Positions 23,902 to 33,178 of a stretch of 64,000 bases of DNA are shown here, piece after piece. This DNA comes from CAVVEC01 sp963770485 (GTDB taxonomy: Bacteria; Acidobacteriota; Terriglobia; Terriglobales; Acidobacteriaceae). Location of the stretch: assembly GCA_963770485.1 (NCBI GenBank), contig CAVYPX010000009.1:558001-622000 (forward strand), written 5' to 3'. The notes under the pieces are model-generated. The model was not told the DNA's origin and ran no database searches. It was given only the letters and a program-made list of their open reading frames with translations. The stretch's first letter is position 1; each line of letters begins with the position of its first letter. A program made the translations under genes and the position numbers.

Positions 23902-23942
23902 CCCCATCCTAATCGCGTTCTTTGCGATTAGGGTGGGGATTT
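23902..23942 (+). terminator. terminator-like hairpin after the phosphoesterase gene
   Basis: CCCCATCCTAATCGC (23902-23916) pairs with GCGATTAGGGTGGGG (23924-23938), with one G:T pair and a 7-nt loop, and is followed by ATTTT. A hairpin of very similar plan, ending in GGGGATTTTT, occurs at 30082-30128. Confidence 0.65.
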
Positions 23943-24100
23943 TGAAGTGAATCTCACGTCGGGGCGGACGCCCTCATCTACCCAACTCAGCGTGACGACC
24001 ACAGGAGTCGTGTCTGACTATGATTCGCTTCAGGCTAAGTTGTTGATTCTTCGTTCAGCTCACATCCGAGATGCAAAATGACAGTCCGGTCATCGCGTAG

Positions 24101-24120
24101 AATGCCATTTAATTGGCATT
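24101..24120. promoter_or_regulatory. 20-bp palindrome AATGCCA-N6-TGGCATT
   Basis: Perfect 7-bp arms around TTTAAT lie about 280 bp upstream of the beta-helix/GloVer gene. The size fits a dimeric regulator operator, but there is no supporting promoter evidence. Confidence 0.35.
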
Positions 24121-24396
24121 AAGAGGCCCGTAGAGCGACGATCGGACGTACGGATGAGGTTTGGGTCATCCGGGCACACAGAACCCGCCAGAAGCCCGCT
24201 GGCGGCGAATATTATCCACTAGCTATAGTCAGGATTATTCCCAAATTGGAACTATGGCCACCTGGGGACGGCTCGCCCAGGCTCACCCTGAGCGCAATGG
24301 AAGGGCTACCTGGCTCGCTGAGTCTCTCCTCGTTTCTTTATGGACGGGCCTTGCGGTTCGTTGTAACATACTCACCGCCTTTAGGAGTCGCAGTAT

Positions 24397-26472
24397 ATGA
24401 GGGCAATCCGTCTAGCTTCGACCGCGGCTTTCCTGGCGGTCGGTCTCCTGCTTCCACCGCCTAGTTTCGCAGCCGCACAGTTTCAAATCACGAGTTGCCC
24501 CTACACCGCCAATATTGCGGCAGGGGTTTACACGATAGAGGATACCATCGGCGTAAAGGGCGGGGACTGCATCGATGTCCTCGCTCCCGACATTACGATT
24601 CGAGTCAACGGGCAAACCGTTTACGCCGGAGGATATGCAATTCACATCCATTCGGTCGCAAAGAATGTCCATATCGTGGGACCCGGGGACGTTTATGGAA
24701 CGATTTTTGATGAAGGCGATTTCGCCGCTATCGAAGACCTTACGATTGGTAACAACGGAAACGCGACGGGAGTGACCTTAGAGGGCGTGAAGGGCAGCGT
24801 CGTGCAAAACAACTCGGCCCAGGGAGACTATGTTGGTATCTCGCTCGACAACACCAGGGACTGCAGAGTGGAAGGCAACACAGCAGAAACGACCGAGGGG
24901 CAGGGTTATTCACCGATCGGAATAGCGATCACAAACAGTTCCACGAACGCCGCATCGGCGAACAATCTTATCTTGCACAACAATGTTACCAAGAACGCGA
25001 TAGGCATTCAGGTTGGCTACGTCGGTGTGGACGGGCAGCTGAGCAGTTGCGCGATTCAGATGCCTAGCGTGGGCAATGTCATTAATGACAACACAGTGAA
25101 CCTCAATTACGCTCTTTGGTCACCCGGAGTCGGGATTTGGTTGACGTGCCAGGGAGCAGTCAACACCAGAGTAAAGGGCAATACCGCCTTGGATAACATG
25201 AACTACGACTTGTTTGACGGCAATGCGAACTGCAAGCCGAACTCCTGGAGGGACAACAAGACGCAGAATGTCTACCCACCCTGCGTAACCGGACAGCCGG
25301 CCAAGGAGAAGCCGCTATATGCCTTTACTGCTGGCGCCGATGGGCAATCCCCCTCGCTTCCCGTCACTCTCGGTAGCGATGGCGTGCTCTATGGCACCAT
25401 TGCGAACGGTGGAACAGGATGTGGGAATCAGGGTTGTGGTTACGCCTTCAGACTGGCTCGAACGAACAGCACATGGACTAAGACCGTAATTCATCAGTTC
25501 ACGGGCACCAACGGCGACAGCCAGATTCCGAGCAGCGGCCTGATCGTCGATCAGGCAGGGAATCTCTACGGTGAAACCGGCGGTAACGGTTCTACGGATC
25601 TGGGCACTGTTTTCGAATTGTCGCCACAGTCGGATGGGACGTGGAAAGAAACCTTCCTCTATCGATTCATCGGTGGCAGCCGGGGACAAGGGCCGCGCGG
25701 AGGTTTGACTTTTGATCGTGACGGCAACATATACGGTACCGCTGGCGTCACCCAGCAATGTAGTCGCTGGGCGAACTGCGGCCTTATATTCGAGCTGATG
25801 CCAAACTCAAGTGGCGAATGGATTGAACGGGTGCTGTACACGTTCAAGGGCCACAAAGATGGCACTGATTCCTTTGCCGGCGTAGCCTTAGATGGCGCAG
25901 GAAACATTTACGGCACAACCTACGGCGGTGGCGCACACGGCTGGGGCTCAGTTTTCCAACTAACTCACGGAGCAGGCGGATGGAAAGAACGCTTGCTCCA
26001 TAGCTTCACCGACCACAACGACGGCGGTCTCCCGTTCGGCGGGGTGATTCTTGACAAAGCGGGTAATCTTTTCGGCACCACATCGCGCGGCGGCAAGGGT
26101 CAAGGCGGCACGGTCTTTGAGATGCGCCCCGTTTCCGGTGGCGGATGGACGTTCCGTGTGATTGACGGCTTCGCCGACGTTCCTGTTGCTGGCTTGACGA
26201 TCGATTCAGACGGCAATCTTTATGGTGCGGCTTCCGGAGATCCTTACAACTGGCCGTTTACCGGAACTGCTTTCAAGCTGACCCCGCACGCAGACGGCCG
26301 CTGGAAGAAAACCCAGATCTATCACTTTGGCGGCGGGCCTGACGGCGGCGCTCCTGACAGCAGCCTTGCACTTGATGGTGCGCGTAACCTTTACGGGACT
26401 GCGGAAAGCGGCGGCGTTGACGGATGCAACATCGGCTGCGGCGTAGTGTTTGAGGTCATGAACAAAAAGTGA
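24397..26472 (+). CDS. secreted beta-helix protein with C-terminal GloVer-type repeats
   Basis: This 691-residue protein has a signal peptide (cleavage near FAAA, about 26). Residues about 30-300 look like a right-handed parallel beta-helix: repeated short strands with N-rich turns (GNNGNATGVTLEGVKGSVVQNN, NNLILHNNVTKNAIGIQVG). Residues about 310-690 hold six to eight repeats of the GloVer/TIGR03803 type: DGVLYGTIANGG, GNLYGETGGNG, LGTVFELSP, GNIYGTTYGGG, GTVFEMRP, RNLYGTAESGG. The repeats probably form a beta-propeller. Such repeats are common in Acidobacteriota and Verrucomicrobia; no catalytic residues are evident. A glycan-binding or surface role is inference. Confidence 0.75.
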   Translation: MRAIRLASTAAFLAVGLLLPPPSFAAAQFQITSCPYTANIAAGVYTIEDTIGVKGGDCIDVLAPDITIRVNGQTVYAGGYAIHIHSVAKNVHIVGPGDVYGTIFDEGDFAAIEDLTIGNNGNATGVTLEGVKGSVVQNNSAQGDYVGISLDNTRDCRVEGNTAETTEGQGYSPIGIAITNSSTNAASANNLILHNNVTKNAIGIQVGYVGVDGQLSSCAIQMPSVGNVINDNTVNLNYALWSPGVGIWLTCQGAVNTRVKGNTALDNMNYDLFDGNANCKPNSWRDNKTQNVYPPCVTGQPAKEKPLYAFTAGADGQSPSLPVTLGSDGVLYGTIANGGTGCGNQGCGYAFRLARTNSTWTKTVIHQFTGTNGDSQIPSSGLIVDQAGNLYGETGGNGSTDLGTVFELSPQSDGTWKETFLYRFIGGSRGQGPRGGLTFDRDGNIYGTAGVTQQCSRWANCGLIFELMPNSSGEWIERVLYTFKGHKDGTDSFAGVALDGAGNIYGTTYGGGAHGWGSVFQLTHGAGGWKERLLHSFTDHNDGGLPFGGVILDKAGNLFGTTSRGGKGQGGTVFEMRPVSGGGWTFRVIDGFADVPVAGLTIDSDGNLYGAASGDPYNWPFTGTAFKLTPHADGRWKKTQIYHFGGGPDGGAPDSSLALDGARNLYGTAESGGVDGCNIGCGVVFEVMNKK

Positions 26473-26835
26473 GGTAGAAGTAAGTGCGCTCTCGAATATC
26501 GGGCCGGGGGCGTTCAGGGGGCGCGCAGCACCTTCCAACCCCGCCAAACTTCCGGGGGCTGAATCAGATCCATCTCGACCAGCCTCCCCGCAACTTGCTG
26601 CAAACACATGACTAAGGCCCATCTTCCCGCCCGGATTCTTCCCTCCGATCTGCAATCGCCGCAAGTAACCTGCCCATTCCCGCGACTGGCGGGCGATTCC
26701 GCAACTCATTGGCCACATCCGGGTTTATAACTACAGAAAGAAGTAACAGGGTCACTTGCGTCTCCCTCGAGAAAGCATGCGGCAGGTGGCCCAAGGAACA
26801 CGGCAGCTACTGGCTGTGTTCTAGGAGAGTGGGCC
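26473..26835. other. 363-bp intergenic region
   Basis: No convincing gene. Near its right end GAACACGGC and GGCTGTGTTC (26797-26821) can form a hairpin with one mismatch directly before the AGGAGA ribosome binding site of the second FecR gene, which could affect its translation. Confidence 0.5.
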
Positions 26836-29145
26836 ATGAAAAATTTCGGGCGTTTGATTCGTTCCAGCGTCTTTATCGCGTTCTTGACCGCGAGCGTCGT
26901 AGCGGCCTGGGCAGTTGACCCTCAGGCAACTGATCCTGCGGCAGCCAACCTTGCGACAGCTGACACGCAAGCATCTGACCCTCAGGCTAACAATCCCGCG
27001 GTTGACCCTCCGGGGCGGGTTGCGCGTTTGCAATATATGAGCGGGTCCGTCTCAGTTCAGCCGAACGGAACCGCCGATTGGGTGCAGGGTTCAACGAACC
27101 GTCCGCTCACCAATGCGGATAACGTCTGGGCTGACAAAGATTCGCGCGCCGAGCTCGACCTCGGTACTGGCTCCCTCCGCATCAATTCCGAGAGCAGCCT
27201 GACGCTGACCAATATCAATAACGATGTGGCGCAAGTGTCGTTGCATCAGGGCACGTTAAACGTGCACATCCGCCATATCTACAAGGGCGAGGTCTATGAG
27301 ATCGATACTCCGAATCTGGCCTTCACCGTGACCAAGAACGGCGAATACCGGTTCGATGTTGATCCGAGCGGGGACTCAACTCTGGTCACCGTGTGGAAAG
27401 GCGAGGGCGAGGCCACCGGTCAAGGGCCAGCAGTCCGAGTGCATGCCGGCGAGCAGGCGCGCTTCACCAGTGGAAATTCACTGGCGCATGAGATGCACAG
27501 CGCTGCCAAGCCGGATGGCTTCGATGAGTGGTGCGAGCTTCGCGACAAGCGCGAGGATAACTCGATTTCCGCGCGTTACGTAGCTCCCGGTACAGTCGGG
27601 GCCGAGGATCTGGACGACAACGGGACGTGGACGGAAACCTCGGAGTACGGCAACGTATGGGTTCCCTCTGGAGTTGATCCAGGCTGGACGCCCTACAGCA
27701 ACGGCAATTGGATCTGGGAAGATCCCTGGGGATGGACTTGGAACGACTATGCTCCGTGGGGATTTGCTCCCTTCCACTACGGCCGCTGGGTGAATTGGGG
27801 CGGAGGCTGGGGCTGGGCGCCGGGACCGTACTGGGGTCGGCCTTGGTATGCTCCCGCGCTGGTAGGCTGGTTTGGCGGCCCGCGCTGGGGACTCGGTTTC
27901 GGATTCGGTTTCGGCTGGGGCGGCTGGGGTGGATTCGGCTGGTGCCCTCTCGGTTTCGGCGAACCTTTCTACCCGTGGTTTGGGGCGAGCCGCGGCTACT
28001 TCCGGAACGTCAACATCAACAATACGCGCATTACCAACATCAACCGTATTACGAACAACTATAACAATCGCGGCGCCAACCGGTACGGAACGCAGAACGG
28101 GTTGCCGCGATACGCGGCTACGGCGGGCAGAGCGGCTTCAGCGAACACGCTGACCCACGGCCTACCGGTGACCAGCAACTCGGTCAAGCTTTCGGCCAAC
28201 CAGTTGAAGGGCGCGTCGGCGCTCAGCAAACTGAATGCGGCTCCTACGCAGGCAAGCAGGCTGGGAGCGAAGGCGAGCCCGGCATCGGCCAGAGCGCCGG
28301 CATCGGCGCTTTCACGGTCTACGGTCAGCCGGATGACTCCGCCGGCAAGTTCGTCGCGGTCGGCGGCAACGTCGGCGCACAACCCGGCGAGCCCGGCGGC
28401 TGGCAATGGGCAGACACCGGCAGCGCATAATGCGGAGAATTCGACGGCTCGCAATGCTGGAACGACGGCGGGTCGCACGCCGGAGCGGACGCAGGCCGCG
28501 TCTTCGTCATCGCCTGGAGCACGCAATGTACCTCGGCCGCCGCAGAGCCTGAACAATTCCAGCCGCGGCACGCCGGGTCGTGCTGCCGGCAGCACGGCGA
28601 TGCAAAATCACTACGTTCCCAGACCGCCTTCTGCGGGTGGCGTGACGGCGAATGGGACGAGAACGGGCGGGGGACGTTCGGAGTCCACGCAAACGGCGAT
28701 GAATCATTCCGTGCCTCGTCCGCCGGCGAACTTCTCGAATGGAAGGACTTCGCAGCCTTCCGGCAATTCTTCGGCGAGGCCGGGCAACAACGCGCCAGGC
28801 AGCGCGCACAACGTGCCGCGTCCCACCGGACCGGTGCAGCCCGCGCCGCGTAACTATTCGTCGGCCGAGAGCCGCGGAGGCTACTCGGGGCGGTCTTCCT
28901 ATGGCGGATCCTACGGCGGACGCGGCTATTCGCCGTCGTACGGCGGGCGTGGCTATTCGGGACCATCGCATAGCTCAGGCTCCTACGGAGGCTACGGCGG
29001 CGGTTACCACGGAAGCTCCGGCGGAGGCGGCGGCTATCACGGAGGCGGCGGTGGAGGCGGTTTCCACGGTGGAGGCGGTGGTGGTTCTCATGGAGGTGGA
29101 GGCGGAGGCGGCGGTTCGCACGGAGGTGGAGGAGGCCATCGCTAA
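26836..29145 (+). CDS. FecR-domain protein with Trp-rich region and Gly-rich tail, paralog 2
   Basis: This 769-residue protein is clearly paralogous to the one at 19725: shared blocks include DPPGRVARLQYMSGSVSVQP, NADNVWADKDSRAELDLG, YEIDTPNLAFTVTKNGEYRF, GDSTLVTVWKGEGEATGQG, YVAPGTVGAEDLDDNGTW and a Trp-rich segment WGWAPGPYWGRPWYAPALVG. It differs by a short A/T/D/P-rich insert after the signal peptide (residues about 28-55). The tail turns from Ser/Ala/Pro-rich to almost pure Gly with Tyr, His and Ser (YHGGGGGGGFHGG and similar) over the last 90 residues. The Gly-rich tail suggests a flexible or adhesive surface segment. AGGAGA precedes the ATG. Confidence 0.8.
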   Translation: MKNFGRLIRSSVFIAFLTASVVAAWAVDPQATDPAAANLATADTQASDPQANNPAVDPPGRVARLQYMSGSVSVQPNGTADWVQGSTNRPLTNADNVWADKDSRAELDLGTGSLRINSESSLTLTNINNDVAQVSLHQGTLNVHIRHIYKGEVYEIDTPNLAFTVTKNGEYRFDVDPSGDSTLVTVWKGEGEATGQGPAVRVHAGEQARFTSGNSLAHEMHSAAKPDGFDEWCELRDKREDNSISARYVAPGTVGAEDLDDNGTWTETSEYGNVWVPSGVDPGWTPYSNGNWIWEDPWGWTWNDYAPWGFAPFHYGRWVNWGGGWGWAPGPYWGRPWYAPALVGWFGGPRWGLGFGFGFGWGGWGGFGWCPLGFGEPFYPWFGASRGYFRNVNINNTRITNINRITNNYNNRGANRYGTQNGLPRYAATAGRAASANTLTHGLPVTSNSVKLSANQLKGASALSKLNAAPTQASRLGAKASPASARAPASALSRSTVSRMTPPASSSRSAATSAHNPASPAAGNGQTPAAHNAENSTARNAGTTAGRTPERTQAASSSSPGARNVPRPPQSLNNSSRGTPGRAAGSTAMQNHYVPRPPSAGGVTANGTRTGGGRSESTQTAMNHSVPRPPANFSNGRTSQPSGNSSARPGNNAPGSAHNVPRPTGPVQPAPRNYSSAESRGGYSGRSSYGGSYGGRGYSPSYGGRGYSGPSHSSGSYGGYGGGYHGSSGGGGGYHGGGGGGGFHGGGGGGSHGGGGGGGGSHGGGGGHR

Positions 29146-29167
29146 GATCAACTGTAGTTTGCTGGCT

Positions 29168-29197
29168 GGAAACGCCGCCTGCAGGGGCGGCGTTTCC
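29168..29197 (+). terminator. perfect 12-bp hairpin after FecR paralog 2
   Basis: GGAAACGCCGCC (29168-29179) and GGCGGCGTTTCC (29186-29197) form a perfect stem with a 6-nt loop, 23 bp after the stop codon. There is no T-tract, so it may protect the 3' end or assist termination rather than act as a simple intrinsic terminator. Confidence 0.5.
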
Positions 29198-29377
29198 GTC
29201 TGGGGTCAGGTCTCACGTGGGGCTGGGCTACGTTTTCCATTTTGAACTCTCTAGCTGCGGCTGCCGCGAATTTCCATTCAGCCGCGTGGCCCATGTGTTT
29301 ACTGATCTGGTGCGCCGGGAAGCCAGTTTCGTGATCCTGCTAGAATTGATGGCAAGCTTTATAGGGATGGCGATTAA

Positions 29378-29668
29378 ATGGAAAACCGATATCTGATGGA
29401 TCTCTTGTTACACAATGATGGCATGTACACTGCTGTGCTGCTTCCCGATCCGACCAATATCATCGGCATCGGCGGCGGAGCTTGCCCGCAGATACCTAGC
29501 ATTCGTCCAGATGTTCTGAATGAGCGTCTCAAAGGCGTGCTGGGCTTTCCGCAGCAGGTGATCGATAAGATCGAGAAAAGGCTTCGGGCTGATCCTGATC
29601 GGGAAACCGAGATACCCATCACTGCTACACCTGAACAGCTAACCCAACTCGGTTTCTTAGGAGTTTAG
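29378..29668 (+). CDS. hypothetical protein, 96 aa
   Basis: I do not recognise this protein. It begins MENRYLMDLLLHNDG, contains a Gly/Pro-rich middle (IIGIGGGACPQIPS) and a charged helical part (VIDKIEKRLRADPDRE), and ends PEQLTQLGFLGV. AGGGATGG lies a suitable distance before the ATG. No signal peptide or membrane segment is seen. A second small unknown gene follows 38 nt later on the same strand. Confidence 0.5.
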   Translation: MENRYLMDLLLHNDGMYTAVLLPDPTNIIGIGGGACPQIPSIRPDVLNERLKGVLGFPQQVIDKIEKRLRADPDRETEIPITATPEQLTQLGFLGV

Positions 29669-29706
29669 GCGCGCCTCCAACATTCAGCCAAAAGTGGCGA
29701 ATCGAA

Positions 29707-29901
29707 ATGATTAAGATCATCGGCTTCGACAAACTTCCAAACACTGACCCACAAAAATACCGACTGATGTTGCACGATTCGGAAAACACAAAGCCGAATT
29801 ATGTCATGGAGAACGTAGACGGCACAGAGTCAGTAATACGCGCCCTGCTGAAGAACGGCGGGATGACAGATGGCGAAATAGAAGTTTATTTCGCACGGTA
29901 A
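29707..29901 (+). CDS. hypothetical protein, 64 aa
   Basis: This is a small soluble protein of unknown family, beginning MIKIIGFDKLPNTDPQKY and ending GGMTDGEIEVYFAR. The charged, compact composition looks like a real folded protein rather than a chance frame, but no motif is recognised. The short gap to the gene before it suggests co-transcription. No strong ribosome binding site is visible. Confidence 0.4.
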   Translation: MIKIIGFDKLPNTDPQKYRLMLHDSENTKPNYVMENVDGTESVIRALLKNGGMTDGEIEVYFAR

Positions 29902-30202
29902 ACTAACCCGGCCGCTGGCGCGGGCCGTCGCAAACTGCAAACTGCTAGCGCTGAATCCGGTCGGACCTGCAATTTCCTGATAGGTCATCCCTGCTGCCGG
30001 GCATTACGCGCACGGCCTGCGCGTTAATCTTGCACAGGGGGCTGTCCCAGCCTTTCTTTCTGATTCTACTCCCGAGGGTGGCCCGTCCTTGTCGCTCCCG
30101 GTTTTTGGAGCGACGGGGCGGGGATTTTTCCTTGATGATGACCCACCTGCCCCGGCCTTCGCAAACGGCGCGAAAGACCGGACCACCCGGCCACCGGCAT
30201 TT
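29902..30202. other. 301-bp convergent intergenic region
   Basis: It lies between the rightward small genes and the leftward transporter gene. The only structure seen is the hairpin at 30082-30128. Confidence 0.5.
30082..30128 (+). terminator. terminator-like hairpin ending in GGGATTTTT
   Basis: CCCGTCCTTGTCGCTCC (30082-30098) and GGAGCGACGGGGCGGG (30107-30122) pair through 8 perfect bases next to the loop and then less well; a GATTTTT run follows. The plan matches the hairpin at 23902-23942. It may end transcription from the small unknown genes. Confidence 0.5.
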
Positions 30203-31387
30203 TCAAGTCTCTAGCTGCAGCTGCTGAGAGTTTTCATTCACGACGTAGAACACCAACATGCTGACCGCCCCCAGCAGTGGCACCGCAAATCCCGCGCGCA
30301 GGCTGCCAAAGCGGGTGGAAAGCGCGCCGACCAACCAGGGCAGGACTCCGCCGCCCAGAGTGCCGAGCGAGAATACGACCCCGCTGATCCGCGTCGCCAT
30401 TTCTCCGAACCAATGCGACAGCAGGAATACGTTGATGGGGTAGATCGAGGCCAGTCCCAGCCCGGTCAGACTGGCGCCGATTACGACGAACATCATCGTC
30501 TTTGTGGCCAATAACACTACGATCCCGAATGTTGCTAAAGCCACGCCCGTCGTAGCGAGGCGCGTTTCGCGCATGTGCCGCAGAACCAGCGGAGCCGAAA
30601 TGCGCCCCAGCAGCAACGCTCCCCAGAAAAATGATGGCGTGACTGCCCAGAAAGTATGCGAGCCAGAATCGAGGCGCCTGGCGTAGGAGGCGATCCAGCC
30701 TCCCATGCAGGTTTCAGTTCCAACATAGACGAAAAAGAGAGCCGCGATAATGGGCACCAACCGGTTATTCCAAACGCTGATGGCCGCTACCCTCGGACCT
30801 CGCTCAACACTTGCCGGCTTCGCGTCAACAGAAAACCGCACCCAGCCGAGACCGACGGCCAATGCCAGCAACGCCGCAGCCAGTCCATAAAGAAAGTGAG
30901 ATGTGTGCCCGGAGCGCTGGGCCCCAGCGACCAGCAAGGGAGAACTCATCGCCCCAATTCCCCATGCGGAGTTCAACAGATTCAGCGCCGCTGCGCTCTT
31001 GCGTGGGCTCGATCGCGCGATGAGCAGATTTGCGGCAGGCGTAGTGAAGCCGAATCCGGCTCCGAACACACAGACCGAAATCAACCCCATCGTCCAACTC
31101 GCCAGCGCCAGCGCCGTGATGCCCATCGCCATCAGGATGAGACCGTACACCAGCGTCAAGCGATAACCGCGGCGCTCGACCAGGATGCCCGAGAGCAGCA
31201 TCCCCAGCATCGAACTCACAAATTGAGCCGTGAACAGGTAGCCGGCTTGCGCATCGTCCAGTGACCAGCGGGCGGAAAGAATCGGAAGCATGGGTCCCAG
31301 GAGCGTCATGACGACTCCGGTGAGGACAAAATCCAGATGGACGAGCGCAGTTCCCTTGATGGCGGGTCGGATGGGCGGGGAACTCAA
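30203..31387 (-). CDS. MFS transporter
   Basis: This 394-residue membrane protein has about twelve hydrophobic segments in two halves. Family features include the loop LLSGILVERRGYRLTLVYG between helices 2 and 3 (the GxLxDRxGRR-type motif A) and GFGFTTPAANLLIARSSPRKSAAALNLLNSAWGIGA in the first half. The last pattern recalls sugar/FucP-like MFS proteins, but substrate is not readable. The open frame starts at a TTG without a clear ribosome binding site, so the true start is uncertain; the next Met is about 26 residues in. It ends 15 residues after the last helix, in NENSQQLQLET. Confidence 0.8.
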   Translation of the reverse strand: MSSPPIRPAIKGTALVHLDFVLTGVVMTLLGPMLPILSARWSLDDAQAGYLFTAQFVSSMLGMLLSGILVERRGYRLTLVYGLILMAMGITALALASWTMGLISVCVFGAGFGFTTPAANLLIARSSPRKSAAALNLLNSAWGIGAMSSPLLVAGAQRSGHTSHFLYGLAAALLALAVGLGWVRFSVDAKPASVERGPRVAAISVWNNRLVPIIAALFFVYVGTETCMGGWIASYARRLDSGSHTFWAVTPSFFWGALLLGRISAPLVLRHMRETRLATTGVALATFGIVVLLATKTMMFVVIGASLTGLGLASIYPINVFLLSHWFGEMATRISGVVFSLGTLGGGVLPWLVGALSTRFGSLRAGFAVPLLGAVSMLVFYVVNENSQQLQLET

Positions 31388-31489
31388 GGTTTTCGTGTGT
31401 ACCTTCTGCGCTGGCGAAGGCTCAGGTTATCATGAATGGTTGAGTTCGCCGGATGAGCGAGGATCGATAATGGGTCACTTGAAAACGGA

Positions 31490-32302
31490 ATGATCAACGG
31501 CAAACGCATCGCGGTGGTGTTGCCCGCCTATAACGCGGAGAAGACGCTGGAGGCGACCGTCCGAGAGTTGCCGGAACTCGTGGACATCCGCATTCTGGTG
31601 GACGATCACAGTTCCGACCGCACCATCGAAGTCGCGAAACAACTGGGGCTGCAGTGTTTCCTGCATGACCGGAATTACGGCTATGGGCGCAACCAGCAAA
31701 CCTGCTATCGCGAGGCCTTGGCGGCGGGCGCGGACGTAATCCTGATGCTGCACCCGGATTACCAGTACACGCCGCTGCTGGTCACCGCCATGGCGAGCAT
31801 GGTGGCCTACGGTGTTTATGACGTGGTGCTGGGCTCGCGCATCATCGGAGGGCAGGCCCTTCGCGGAGGCATGCCACTGTACAAATACGTATCCAACCGC
31901 TTTCTGACGGCATTTGAGAATTTCTTTCTGAGGATCAAGCTTTCTGAATATCACACCGGGTATCGTGCCTTCAGCCGCGATGTGCTCACCACATTGCCGT
32001 TGCTGGAGAATTCCGATGATTTCGTTTTTGATAACCAGATGCTCGCGCAGTGCGTGCATTTCGGCTTTCGCATCGGAGAGGTTTCGTGTCCGACAAAATA
32101 CTTTGAGGATGCTTCCTCCATCAATTTCGGAAGAAGCGTGACCTACGGCATGGGTGTGCTGGCCACCACCCTGCAATTCGCACTACAGAAATGGGGCTTG
32201 ATGCACTTCAGGATATTCAGCGCCAAGGGGCGCCGCCTGGACCCAGGGCATCCAGCTTATTACGTGCCGGGCGCCGGGGTTGCATCGCAGGCGCCAGAGT
32301 AG
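31490..32302 (+). CDS. family 2 glycosyltransferase
   Basis: This 270-residue protein has the GT-A fold start IAVVLPAYNAEKTLEATV, the nucleotide/metal region LVDDHSSDRT, MLHPDYQY in place of a standard DxD, and YHTGYRAFSRDVL, as in dolichyl-phosphate mannosyltransferase-like enzymes. It has no C-terminal membrane anchor pair, so it is a soluble or peripheral type. Acceptor and donor cannot be inferred. It diverges from the MFS gene by about 100 bp and precedes the restriction-modification pair. The ribosome binding site is weak. Confidence 0.85.
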   Translation: MINGKRIAVVLPAYNAEKTLEATVRELPELVDIRILVDDHSSDRTIEVAKQLGLQCFLHDRNYGYGRNQQTCYREALAAGADVILMLHPDYQYTPLLVTAMASMVAYGVYDVVLGSRIIGGQALRGGMPLYKYVSNRFLTAFENFFLRIKLSEYHTGYRAFSRDVLTTLPLLENSDDFVFDNQMLAQCVHFGFRIGEVSCPTKYFEDASSINFGRSVTYGMGVLATTLQFALQKWGLMHFRIFSAKGRRLDPGHPAYYVPGAGVASQAPE

Positions 32303-32413
32303 GCTCGTCATCGCGCGTCCCACCGCTGACTGGAGTATTTTCCTCGAATATTCGCCTTGTATTCGCTGGTAGGTTGTGCCAAACTCGGCACGTAAGTATT
32401 AGTCAATCCACAC

Positions 32414-33178
32414 GTGGAACCTGTTTTGCAAGCGATTCACAGTTGCCCTATGAATCGCGAGAGTGTACAAGGGATTTTTCCCACAATGGCTACAGCTCTA
32501 CAGCAGCTTCCTGGTCCCGCTAAGCCGGCAGCTCGGGCGGAGAAGATTTCCCGTTATGCGCCTTTGGCATCCGTCTGGGCGGGCGACGATGCTGAATTGC
32601 TGGAACGATTGCTTCATTTCTACCCGCGAAAGAAACCGAGACGGATCCTCGACGCCACTGTAAATGGCGGTCGTTTTTGGCGTGGCAGCAAGTGGCCTGT
32701 GATTGGCCTGGACGTGGAAGCCAACCATAAGCCTGACCTGGTCGCCGACAACACCACAATGCCATTTCAGGACGGGTCTTTCGACGTACTGGTTTATGAT
32801 CCGCCTCACATCCCAAATCAAGGCAAGGATCAGAAGAAGGATTTCAACAAGCGATTCGGCCTGGTGCTGCGCTCGTCGAAGGAGAATCACTATACCTTCA
32901 CTCACACATTTCCGCCGTTTCTGCGGGAAGCGTTTCGAGTATTGAGGACGGAGGGCATTCTATTCGCGAAAATCACTGATTATGTTCACCACCACCGATA
33001 TCAATGGGCACATATCGAGCTGATCAATGCCGCCCGCGATGTTGGCTTTATGCCTTGTGACTGTATCGTGAAAGTTCGAAAGTCGCCGATCATTGACCCG
33101 AAATGGAAGATTGCACACCACACCAGGCGTCAGCACTGCTACTGGATCGTCTTTCGGAAGTCAACCAAGTGTGAGTAG
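32414..33178 (+). CDS. SAM-dependent methyltransferase, probable DNA modification enzyme
   Basis: This protein has up to 254 residues. RRILDATVNGGRFW and VIGLDVEANHKPDLVADNTTMPF form a class I SAM-binding fold, and VYDPPHIPNQG near residues 127-136 is a DPPY-type catalytic motif IV of amino-methyltransferases, here with His in place of Tyr. Later blocks EAFRVLRTEGILFAKITDYV and HTRRQHCYWIVFRK fit small DNA methyltransferases. It overlaps the endonuclease gene by 8 bp. Three possible starts (32414, 32450, 32486) lack good ribosome binding sites. The target base and sequence are not known; relation to M.XcyI is not evident because that enzyme has a different motif IV as I recall. Confidence 0.7.
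   Translation: MEPVLQAIHSCPMNRESVQGIFPTMATALQQLPGPAKPAARAEKISRYAPLASVWAGDDAELLERLLHFYPRKKPRRILDATVNGGRFWRGSKWPVIGLDVEANHKPDLVADNTTMPFQDGSFDVLVYDPPHIPNQGKDQKKDFNKRFGLVLRSSKENHYTFTHTFPPFLREAFRVLRTEGILFAKITDYVHHHRYQWAHIELINAARDVGFMPCDCIVKVRKSPIIDPKWKIAHHTRRQHCYWIVFRKSTKCE

Larger units (their letters stand above)
23857..24396. other. 540-bp intergenic region
   Basis: It contains a terminator-like hairpin at 23902-23942 and a palindrome AATGCCATTTAATTGGCATT at 24101-24120. No gene was recognised. The downstream gene has TAGGAGT before its ATG at 24397. Confidence 0.6.
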
